From Glandiceps talaboti (Eukaryota > Hemichordata > Enteropneusta > Spengelidae), in the NCBI RefSeq assembly GCF_964340395.1, contig NC_135565.1, positions 22,712,209 to 22,737,208 of the forward strand: DNA of 25,000 nt, in the 5' to 3' direction. Both the position numbers and the translations under genes were made by a program. The notes beneath the pieces were generated by a model. The model was given only the letters and a program-made list of their open reading frames with translations, was not told where the DNA came from and ran no database searches. The first letter of the stretch is position 1; each line of letters starts with the position of its first letter. Positions 19,977-25,000 of this stretch are shown here, piece after piece.

Positions 19977-22696
19977 GGATGCACAATGTCTTGAACAACA
20001 CATCTACAGGATACACACCTGTTGGTTTATCCAAGAATGTGTATGTAGAAGAGAATCCAGGATTAACCACACTGCTGTCACTATGGAAATGAACTCTGAC
20101 CTCGTTACTATACGACTTCCATAACCGGAAAGGGAACTCTCCGCAGTATCTCGTGGTTGCAACGCCGACATCTTCAAACTAACCAGTACAGGAAATAAAG
20201 TAATGTTTATAACGAACATAAAATCCAGAATATTTGCAAATGCAGAAGTGTTTATATCGATAGAATACTTAAATCAAATGTGACGATGAATTTATTGTCA
20301 CTAATAGTTATCTTCGTTAAAGACTATTTGATCCAAGAATGTTCTGATCACTTCAGTACTTTGATTACATGTCCATAAGAATATAGTTTTACGTTACATT
20401 CCCTTTGTAATTATGTAGCGACAATGATATTACAAAGGAAAACAAAACAAAATAAAACTCAATTGGTCTCAATCACTCTGACTACTTCTCAGCACATAAT
20501 TAATTCAGTAAAACAACAAATCAATTGATTTTGAGAATTGTACATATTTCGATTTCCACACGCTATATAAACCACATTGCCTTTATTTTTCATATTGTAG
20601 AACGAACTAAGACAATTGTACAGTGCAGTTCCATTAACACAACAGAAATTCATGCACATTTACAATGTCATATTTCTTTGCATACGTCTGTTTTGATGGG
20701 GTGAAGAGCACTACACAAACCTGCACATAATCTTTGTAACATCTAACTCCTGCTGGGTAGTCTGGATCAGAAGGTGCCGTGTAGTTATTATAGTCAATAT
20801 GCAAATCATCAATGGTAATCTCAATTATACTGCCCGTCGGAGCTTGTATGGTGACTGTGCAATCTATGTCATTACTATAGTCGCTGGGGTAACCTGGAGA
20901 TGTGACTGTGCCCGCTGTACTTACTAATGTCTGGTCACACACTGTTGGGTTTCAATCAATGGTACAATACGTTAAGGATGTCCGACACTCTTTGTTTTAT
21001 TCTAGACCTTTTATTATAGACTAAGTAACAAATTTACTAAAGAAAATATTAATATACAAAATATCAAGTTTAGCCCCAAACTTTAGTCACATGAATAGAA
21101 AGTATAAAATTACCGCATTTAATAATAGAATTTCCCCAATGATACAACGTTTCTACTTTAATTCGCATGAAACACACCATCTAAAATTCAGACATGTGAC
21201 AACTAGCTATATAGTTATTTTTTTACTGCAGCTGCTGGATATGACGTTTCTTTGTATATTATACTACGAACTGTATTTGTAATTTGGGTTAACACTACAT
21301 GACACTTGAGTAAACAAATAACAACAACCGAATGTACATAATGCGTAAACATTGGATCATAACAATTCGTTAAACACGACGTTTCGTGAATACGATGTCT
21401 CCAAAACGTCGTTAATAAGACCGTAGTGTTTACATACATATTACTTTTTTTTTAAATCTATGGATAAAAACGTTAGCCGTAGTCATGGCTTTTCATCAAT
21501 ATGTACTCTTTCAAACCCTTATTACGTCTTGAGCTACTGTTGAGACCTAAAGCTAGAATGTTCAAGATATGTCGATCACAATATATAGCTATAGATAGTT
21601 CAGCCCACGATCGATGATACTTTTATAGAGTTAAGGCATATCATATTTCCGCAACATACGTAATTTGCAAAAACTAATACTCCTTTCCCATGCTTTACAC
21701 AGGCCATAACGCACACAGTCAGTTCAAAGCTTTTTTAGCATTGAGCATTTCATCTGTCCCTTATCAGGTTACAGCTGACCACATATGAATATCATCTTAA
21801 ATTATATTTTCATATTGTAACTTACTAGAACTACTATCAGTGGATACTTACAGTCTCTGCTGACTCTGTGATGGACTGATCTCTCAGAAATGGACACGTC
21901 GTCTTCACGTTCCGGACTACTATTAGGTGTGAAGACGGGAAGGTACTTTTCAATAATCTGGAATGGTGACGGAACTGCTTGGTTAGGAAGGGGTTACACA
22001 AAATTCGTTTGAATATGCTTGATTGATGGAACAGTTGTTACCATAAATATATTCACTAGAGGAAGGTTGGGCGTGTTCAGTTGCATTTCCTAAAGTACTA
22101 TATGCTGTCAGATTATTCTCAATACAAGAAAGTCATATTTGATTTGGTTTTATTGTATAAACCTTGCACATAAACAAAATGAAGCTAAGTGAAACACAAT
22201 ACTATTGTTTATGTAGATGTTGTTCCTATATAAGGACACGTTAAGATTGGTACTATGAAGACTTTTCAAGTGAATTCTTTCGTGAAAGAAGCATACAGAT
22301 AACATAATTAAAGTTTTCGTTCCAGCTATAATTATATGTGTTGTTGTGCCTTGCACAAAATATACATTCTTGTGAAAAGCGAAGATGTCACGTGAGGTCC
22401 TCGTGAATACATATCGCACTGGTGAGGACTTTCTACGTTTCTGATTTATACAAGATGTTAATCATTGTACGTTCAAGGTAGATATTAAAAAAGTTGCGGG
22501 GGTCTATTTTCTCTCTCGATAATTTTACTTGAATACGAATCAAAGAGTACACAAATAAAGTGAAAAAAAATGTCATGCCTTATGGTCTTTACAGATGTGT
22601 GCAGCGTACCTGCTCTTGTTGGTGTTGAGTGTGAATCTCTTTCAGACAAAGCAACATAACTAAAGCAAAAGCACCTCGACATCTATACCTTGTCAT
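11036..22696 (-). CDS. Gene 2: complete secreted CUB-NIDO-EGF-EGF-C-type lectin protein (12 coding exons, 632 aa)
   Basis: Coding exons in transcript order: 22696-22610, 21957-21852, 20941-20721, 20178-20019, 19510-19389, 18611-18321, 16684-16538, 16038-15906, 15154-15035, 13499-13374, 11743-11428, 11105-11036. Every intron is GT..AG and each exon's end phase matches the next exon's start phase. Total 1899 nt, 632 residues plus TAA. Domains: signal peptide (1 to about 22), linker with RVSR at 60-63, CUB (65-191), NIDO (192 to about 421), EGF (427-461), EGF (467-503), CTLD (about 512-632). There is no transmembrane segment after the signal peptide, so the product should be secreted. Possible N-glycosylation at N41 (NSS) and N117 (NYT). 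CUB, NIDO and CTLD are extracellular adhesion or recognition modules; the ligand is unknown. I know no named gene with this exact order and assign no symbol. Exon calls are by eye; alternative exons cannot be excluded. Confidence 0.87.
11428..11743 (-). CDS. Gene 2 coding exon 11: C-type lectin domain, main part
   Basis: 316 nt, acceptor TTCAACAG, donor TTTTG|GTGAGT, phase 1 to 2; residues 506-609. CTLD landmarks: W-V-E-A-S-A-T-C (527-534) matching W-x-x-A-x-x-x-C, F-W-F-G-I (567-571) at the WIGL position, V-V-W-E-Y-V-D (577-583), N-W-A-S-P-D (591-596) and K-C-G-Q-F (605-609). The sugar-binding triplet position is S-P-D rather than E-P-N or Q-P-D. C565 and C588 form a likely extra disulfide. 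C515 has no clear partner. The fold is clear; the ligand is not. Confidence 0.93.
12038..12142. mobile_element. Fold-back (MITE-like) palindrome in gene 2 intron 10
   Basis: The two halves are imperfect reverse complements around a central CTAG: CAGCTG at both ends, AAAATACTCG opposite CGTATTTTT, CCTAAGGGGTTGTCACTA opposite TAGTGACAAGACCTCTTTAGG. About 105 bp could fold into one hairpin. No coding. It is probably a small non-autonomous DNA element or its remnant. Confidence 0.65.
12645..13344. repeat. 34-36-bp minisatellite, about 20 copies, in gene 2 intron 10
   Basis: Consensus ACTAGGGCCTTAGCTATAGA plus CAGTGTCACCCATA, with a TATATAGA length variant. Twenty GGGCC-containing units can be counted. 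The array ends about 30 bp from the donor of the second EGF exon (13374). It shares ACTAGGG and ACAGTGTC with the minisatellite at 9249-9536. Confidence 0.96.
13374..13499 (-). CDS. Gene 2 coding exon 10: EGF-like domain 2
   Basis: 126 nt, acceptor ATGTACTAG, donor TAACG|GTGAGT, phase 1 to 1. Six cysteines at 467, 474, 478, 488, 490 and 503: C-A-V-N-N-G-E-C, Q-Q-I-C, R-C-D-C-K-T-G-Y, G-L-T-C. This is the LDL-receptor/complement style of EGF module. It lacks the D-x-D/N-x-C calcium motif of domain 1 (YADAC instead). Its donor lies only about 30 bp from the end of the 34-36-bp minisatellite that fills part of the next intron. Confidence 0.93.
14257..14576. repeat. Dispersed repeat, copy 2
   Basis: Second copy of the element at 2930-3267, same orientation, in gene 2's intron 9. 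It starts at TTTAGGCCTAAAAG and GTTCCGGTTACC and ends near TGTTAGGCCA. Compared with copy 1 it has extra sequence around 14318-14365 and lacks the right-end AACCGGAA. A possibly related but much more diverged piece lies at about 15537-15836 (CCGATAACCCCACC to CCTACCTACACTATTT). Confidence 0.72.
14697..14766. repeat. Inverted repeat (70 bp)
   Basis: AGATAGTCAACGAGTTCGGG with AGGGTT on the left pairs imperfectly with AACCCTACCAAACGAGTTG and TCTATCT on the right. It adjoins the next element almost directly. Confidence 0.6.
14769..14899. mobile_element. MITE-like element with 13-bp terminal inverted repeats
   Basis: CTTATACTACGGC at 14769-14781 is exactly the reverse complement of GCCGTAGTATAAG at 14887-14899. 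The inside also pairs partly (GTGATTGGCT versus CTGATTGGCC inverted). 131 bp, non-coding, in gene 2's intron 9. No unambiguous target-site duplication was seen. Confidence 0.7.
15035..15154 (-). CDS. Gene 2 coding exon 9: EGF-like domain 1
   Basis: 120 nt, acceptor TGGTTACAG, donor TCTAT|GTAAGC, phase 1 to 1, the usual symmetry of EGF exons. Six cysteines at 427, 434, 438, 448, 450 and 461 have EGF spacing, with C-Q-P-G-Y after the fifth. It opens DIDNC, close to the D-x-D-E-C calcium-binding EGF motif but with N in place of E/Q, so calcium binding is possible rather than certain. The exon joins directly to NIDO, as in nidogen-type proteins where EGF repeats follow NIDO. Confidence 0.93.
15906..16038 (-). 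CDS. Gene 2 coding exon 8: NIDO domain C-terminus
   Basis: 133 nt, acceptor TTACAATACAG, donor GAAGAAG|GTAAGG, phase 0 to 1; residues 379-422 plus the first base of 423. It reads VGFDAGDGVRHYSHEDSETF, then TNLGFPGRFAIKVCEE. G-F-D-A-G-D-G and N-x-G-x-P-G-R-F end NIDO domains (compare G-x-N-A-G-D and V-G-V-P-G-R-W in nidogen-type proteins). A second good donor (ATCAAG|GTATGT) lies 16 nt earlier but would leave phase 0, which does not join the phase 1 EGF exon; the later donor restores DIDNC. Confidence 0.88.
16538..16684 (-). CDS. Gene 2 coding exon 7: NIDO domain, NTFQAVLATD segment
   Basis: 147 nt, acceptor AATTTCTCAG, donor GCTAAG|GTACAT, phase 0 to 0; residues 330-378. It begins RNTFQAVLATDSDGCGYVIF, the highly recognisable N-T-F-Q-x-V-L-A-T-D strand of NIDO followed by Y-V-I-F-N-F and a W-I-S-S turn. 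C344 has no obvious partner inside the exon; C420, at the end of the domain, may pair with it. The intron before this exon carries a 35-bp minisatellite ending about 100 bp upstream of the acceptor. Confidence 0.93.
16788..17852. repeat. 35-bp minisatellite, about 30 copies, in gene 2 intron 6
   Basis: The plus-strand unit is CCAACAACCACTGCCATGTG plus TAGCGTGGTTTCTTT. On the gene's sense strand the unit has no stop codon in any of the three frames, so open frames of up to 336 codons run across it. Because 35 is not a multiple of 3 the frames cycle with a 105-bp period. The frames do not join the flanking exons. One unit near 17068 carries a 4-bp insertion. Confidence 0.97.
18321..18611 (-). 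CDS. Gene 2 coding exon 6: NIDO domain core
   Basis: 291 nt, acceptor TATGACAG, donor GCAGTG|GTAAGT, phase 0 to 0; residues 233-329. It begins INTNGLISFEGPEYAYDP, then AVYWADVDLRSGG, FYRET, and VVTWYDVAFW. NTNGxIxF, the W-A-D-V-D motif, the Y-R-E-T tetrad and the V-T-W-x-x-V strand are the signature core of NIDO domains in the expected order. It is the longest NIDO exon, and the domain continues into the next two. Confidence 0.94.
18931..19026. repeat. Inverted repeat in gene 2 intron 5
   Basis: CCTATAGACTTGAGAAC (18931-18947) pairs with GTTCTCAGGTCTACATATAGG (19006-19026). GTAGGCT (18898-18904) and AGCCTAC (18925-18931) form a second small inverted pair, and AGGCTTACAAC is repeated directly on both sides. 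Probably a fold-back element remnant. Confidence 0.5.
19389..19510 (-). CDS. Gene 2 coding exon 5: start of NIDO domain
   Basis: 122 nt, acceptor TTTGTCAG, donor CTATGG|GTAGGT, phase 1 to 0; residue 192 (D, split codon) to 232. It reads DPVMFEFGSTVGDTELPTDD, then GSSEV, then FFGTTYTSLW. This is the typical opening of the NIDO domain of nidogen, alpha-tectorin and mucin-4 type proteins: aromatic-x-x-G-x-x-x-G-D-x-x-x-P-x-x-D-D-G-S, then a hydrophobic F-F-G-x-x-Y strand. It follows the CUB directly with no spacer. Confidence 0.92.
19930..19977. repeat. (ACAG)n microsatellite close to a splice donor
   Basis: About 12 ACAG units. The array begins about 41 bp beyond the donor of gene 2's coding exon 4; in the transcript it reads as CUGU repeats. 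Confidence 0.97.
20019..20178 (-). CDS. Gene 2 coding exon 4: second half of CUB domain
   Basis: 160 nt, acceptor CTGGTTAG, donor ACAG|GTGTGT, phase 0 to 1; residues 139-191. The frame reads FEDVGVATTRYCGEFPFR, then SYSNEVRVHFHSDSS, then FSSTYTF. These match the CUB C-terminal half: R-Y-C-G holding the fourth cysteine (C150), a strand ending in F-x-S-D (D172), and G-F-x-x-x-Y. D135 (previous exon) and D172 lie where calcium-binding CUB domains carry acidic ligands, so calcium binding is possible but unproven. The longer open frame here (20219-20004) is a different frame and a shadow. Confidence 0.9.
20721..20941 (-). CDS. Gene 2 coding exon 3: first half of CUB domain
   Basis: 221 nt, acceptor CCCAACAG, donor GTGCAG|GTTTGT, phase 1 to 0; residues 65-138. 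CUB landmarks: C66, the G-T-V-T-S-P-G-Y-P-x-x-Y block (75-86) typical of strands 1-2, C92 in NDIDC, and C132 before KDYV (134-137), the usual C-x-x-DYV motif. N117 (NYT) is a possible glycosylation site. The two-exon CUB with a phase 0 break right after DYV matches gene 1's CUB exon, which also stops after DYLT in phase 0. Confidence 0.9.
20942..21851. other. Gene 2 intron 2, nothing recognised
   Basis: AT-rich intron between the linker exon and the first CUB exon. Open frames at 21091-21439 have no domain or splice support. Confidence 0.6.
21852..21957 (-). CDS. Gene 2 coding exon 2: propeptide-like linker with RVSR
   Basis: 106 nt from acceptor ATTCCAG to donor GACT|GTAAGT, phase 0 to 1; residues 30-64 plus the first base of 65. 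It begins IIEKYLPVF and is then polar and charged with no recognisable fold. It ends HHRVSRD; R60-V-S-R63 fits the minimal R-x-x-R proprotein-convertase motif, three residues before the first CUB cysteine (C66). The exon was chosen because it is the open stretch with good splice sites that joins a phase 0 signal exon to a phase 1 CUB exon; gene 1 has a linker exon of the same phases. Confidence 0.75.
21958..22609. other. Gene 2 intron 1 of the coding region, nothing recognised
   Basis: Between the signal-peptide and linker exons. The 89-codon frame at 22150-22419 shows no domain and has no fitting splice sites. Confidence 0.55.
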
Positions 22697-22717
22697 GGCC
22701 ACTTGTTTTACAATTCT
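22610..22717 (-). CDS. Gene 2 coding exon 1: signal peptide
   Basis: ATG at 22696-22694 with G at -3 (GTGGCCATGA). Translation starts MTRYRCRGAFALVMLLCL: a basic n-region, a hydrophobic core at residues 9-18 and a polar c-region, a typical secretory signal peptide. The coding part is 87 nt (29 codons) and ends in phase 0 at the donor CAG|GTACGC. A candidate acceptor (CCATATAG) sits 21 nt before the ATG, so a non-coding leader exon probably precedes it. Gene 1 has the same layout: signal-peptide exon, about 20 nt of leader after an acceptor, phase 0 end. Confidence 0.82.
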
Positions 22718-22877
22718 CTATATGGTAGAAGACTACTGAAGTACCACAGCCCTGCAATTTAGATATTACTGATGTCAAAACCTTATTGTCTGCATATAAA
22801 GTAGAAAATCGTCTTCATGCTCGTTTAGTGATATTTCAGCTACTGAAAATACCAAAGACAACAACAGATGGTACATA

Positions 22878-23040
22878 ACAGTACAGTACAGTACAGTACA
22901 GTACAGTGCAGTGCAATACAGTATAGTACAGCACAGCACAGTACATCGCAGCACATTATAATAGTACAGTGCAGTACAGTACAGAGCAGTACTAGTGCAG
23001 TGCCATACAGTACTGTACTGTACCATACCATACCATATTC
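22878..23040. repeat. (ACAGT)n pentanucleotide array, degenerate at its right side
   Basis: A regular CAGTA run at 22878-22911 decays into GCAGT/ACAGC/CATAC variants up to about 23040, with a short inverted TACTGTACTGTACC near 23010. It lies in the proposed leader intron of gene 2. Confidence 0.92.
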
Positions 23041-23421
23041 TACCGTACCAGAAATGCAGAATATACAAATTGGACTCAAATTTGAAATAGCTAGTGTAGA
23101 TGTTGAGAATGATTATGTAAACAAAGTCTGTTTTGCCCAGTAGAACTCTGTAATCCGCGCAGAAATGTTACGGAATGGACGTATAATGCATACTTTTGAT
23201 CCCTAACTATGGCCAATCACATTCTGTTTCCTGCCGACTGATACAGATGACTTGGAAATGACTGTTGTCAACGGGATTGTAGCACCAGCAAGAATATTTC
23301 ACCGCTTAGTAACACTGTGCTACTTAATATGAGAAACTTGTCTGCAACTTTAGCTTTTGTATTGATGTAAAACGAACTTTCCGAAAGTTGTGCTTACAGA
23401 TCCTGAATAAACATTGTGTGT

Positions 23422-23484
23422 TACTGTACTGTACTGTACTGTACTGTACTGTACTGTACTGTACTGTACTGTACTGTACTGTAC
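23422..23484. repeat. (ACTGT)n pentanucleotide array, inverted relative to the previous one
   Basis: About 12 uninterrupted units. The motif is the exact reverse complement of the ACAGT array about 500 bp away, also in the proposed leader intron of gene 2. Confidence 0.95.
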
Positions 23485-23590
23485 GTTAAGGGAAGAATAG
23501 GGCAATAAAAATGGCAATGGTGTTGTAACGAAACATTCCGATCATGAATAGGAAAACAAACCGGCAAAACAAAAATGTAAGATTGCTTAC

Positions 23591-23636
23591 CTCTTATCTT
23601 TTCCTTGCGTCGTTTTCACTCACCGAATGGTGTGTC
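23591..23636 (-). promoter_or_regulatory. Gene 2 proposed non-coding leader exon
   Basis: A donor (AAGAG|GTAAGC) at 23591/23590 lies about 75 nt after TATATAAA. A start about 30 nt after the TATA box, near 23635, gives a leader of about 45 nt with no ATG. It would splice to the acceptor at about 22719-22718, 21 nt before gene 2's ATG. An alternative donor (ATTCG|GTGAGT) sits inside it near 23622. The intron would contain the two pentanucleotide arrays. Confidence 0.45.
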
Positions 23637-23658
23637 AGGCAAAACTCACTACATACCG

Positions 23659-23666
23659 TTTATATA
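23659..23666 (-). promoter_or_regulatory. Candidate TATA box of gene 2
   Basis: TATATAAA on the minus strand inside GGTATATAAACGG, with the leader-exon donor about 75 nt downstream. Spacing and the matching arrangement at gene 1 support it; there is no direct evidence of transcription. Confidence 0.45.
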
Positions 23667-23670
23667 CCTA

Positions 23671-24479
23671 CATAGTTTTATCGTCGTTAAATCTCTAATT
23701 CTCACTTTCTCTCTACAGATATAATCGCAGTGGAGCTAGACACTAGATTTAATGACAACTATATTTTCATCAAGACAGACACGCACATTCCTTTGTTGAA
23801 GTGAAGTGAAGAGTTCAGCCAACGAGAAAACACAATTATGCTTCTGGTGCAAATACTGTTACTATAAGGTAGGGATATCATTACCTCTGTTCCCCAAATC
23901 ATTTTCTGTCTGTGCTGTTTTTATAACTTCTTCTGTGTTCATGAGTCCGTTAGATAGTTTCTTTCAATGCTGTATAAGCAGTGTATCATTTCACACGCTA
24001 TATTTGCATAGCTGTACTATCAAACGTGCAAGTTCTCCAGACCAATTTCCGTGTATACAACTGTCCTATATAGCCAATCAATTCCATTCCCCTTTGCCGG
24101 ATCTTCGTTTTCCACCCCCACCCCAGATCTTAGAACGCATTATTTTTTTATATACTTCAGGCTAATACAGACTTAATATTTGATGAAATTTCTTCCACTG
24201 TGCAACTTAGCTGTTGACTCTATTTAGGATAACCAGTTGTTGTTGTTGGGTTTTCTCATACTCGGGGGGATGCTTTTATAGTTTATGAAACACTAAGGAA
24301 AGTCAAATCTATATATCAACGCAATAAACAAAACACCATAGAATAGTTACTATATAGAACATTATTGCCTAATGAGACCAATAGGAGTAATTTATTGCCA
24401 AAACGAAACCAGAAAGAAAATGAAAAAGAAAGGAACAAAATGACAGACAAGATAGTCAGAGAGACATGCATGCAGATAA
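23671..24479. other. Upstream flank of gene 2, no gene recognised
   Basis: Contains a 119-codon plus-strand frame at 23806-24165 rich in F, S and C, with no domain, no repeat homology and no supporting splice signals, so it is not called as a gene. Regulatory DNA of gene 2 is likely here but no specific site can be named. Confidence 0.45.
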
Positions 24480-24643
24480 CTACATACATACATACATACA
24501 TACATACATACACACACACACATACATACATACATACATACATACATACATACATACATACATACATACATACATACATACATACGTACACATACATACA
24601 TACACACACACATACATACACACACACACATACATACATACAT

Positions 24644-24680
<37 letters not shown>

Positions 24681-24724
24681 TACATACATACATACATACA
24701 TACATACATACATACATACATACA

Positions 24725-24757
<33 letters not shown>
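24480..24757. repeat. (CATA)n/(CACA)n microsatellite with adjacent GGTA and ACGT runs
   Basis: About 280 bp of ACAT tetranucleotides with ACAC interruptions, followed by a GGTA run (24767-24788) and an ACGT run (24791-24803). Open frames on both strands here are low-complexity artefacts. Confidence 0.97.
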
Positions 24758-24892
24758 TTACATATAGGTAGGTAGGTAGGTAGGTAGGTTACGTACGTAC
24801 GTATCCCATCCCCATACGTGCTATACGTATGCATGACGAACTCCAACCATACAAAATAAACGACAGACATGTGAATGTCAATGCCATAACCT

Positions 24893-24898
24893 TTATTT
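24893..24898 (-). terminator. Possible poly(A) signal of a further minus-strand gene to the right
   Basis: AATAAA on the minus strand, followed by TTGACATTC and a TG/T-rich stretch. One minus-strand frame is open from the window edge to a TGA just before it (about 33 codons), but the stop nearly touches the hexamer and the residues are not recognisable. Weak. Confidence 0.2.
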
Positions 24899-25000
24899 CA
24901 AATTAATTGTCTTTCTAAACCATAAATTAAAGAATCGTAAAGAATTCGCTGCCGAGGTGAATGCCTCTTAAATTTGTTACGGTGTTGAGTGGATCTGAAT

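Noticed and set aside
20004-20219. 71-codon minus-strand frame starting MFVINITLF
   Set aside because: Wrong frame over a real exon; the neighbouring frame encodes the CUB second half with the R-Y-C-G motif.
23806-24165. 119-codon plus-strand frame
   Set aside because: Low-complexity F/S/C-rich translation, no signal peptide or domain, no splice context, opposite strand to all supported genes.
24316-24870. Long open frames over 24316-24870 and 9496-9917 on both strands
   Set aside because: Pure translations of TGTA/CATA tetranucleotide repeats (MYVC or THTYI patterns), open by composition only.

Overview
The window is animal (metazoan) nuclear DNA. Its genes are split into short exons with GT..AG introns and compatible phases. 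The domains are extracellular animal types (CUB, NIDO, EGF, C-type lectin). The rest is AT-rich and full of micro-, mini- and satellite repeats, decayed LINE sequence and fold-back elements. An aquatic invertebrate is the natural guess, but the phylum cannot be fixed from the sequence alone. No RNA gene, CRISPR array or prokaryotic feature was seen.

All recognisable coding sequence is on the minus strand and forms two head-to-tail genes of one family. Gene 2 (coding span 22696 down to 11036) is complete: twelve coding exons of 1899 nt, all phases matching, encode a 632-residue secreted protein. Its order is signal peptide, short propeptide-like linker, CUB, NIDO, two EGF modules and a C-terminal C-type lectin domain ending in TAA. 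A TATA box and a non-coding leader exon are proposed at about 23666-23591. Gene 1 (3563 down to 1353, continuing beyond the left edge) shows the same start: leader exon with TATA box, signal-peptide exon ending in phase 0, linker exon of phase 0 to 1, then the first half of a CUB domain of phase 1 to 0. In both proteins a basic R-x-x-R cleavage motif (RQKR in gene 1, RVSR in gene 2) lies just before the first CUB cysteine. The two look like tandem paralogues and suggest a local cluster.

Layout, left to right: degenerate LINE reverse-transcriptase fragment in gene 1's intron 3 (about 288-1035); gene 1 exons and introns (1353-4900); a 47-bp satellite of 52 in-register monomers between the genes (5377-7806); a 42-bp minisatellite and a TGTA microsatellite (9249-9795); 3' end of gene 2 (about 10477-11105); gene 2 exons with a 34-36-bp minisatellite (12645-13344), fold-back elements, a dispersed repeat shared with gene 1, and a 35-bp minisatellite (16788-17852) in the introns; gene 2 leader and promoter (22610-23670); and a right flank with a large CATA microsatellite (24480-24757).

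The CUB-NIDO-EGF-EGF-CTLD order is the most interesting content. These are adhesion or recognition modules, and a secreted matrix or immune-recognition role is an inference. Every exon boundary here was read by eye from splice signals, phase and domain continuity.
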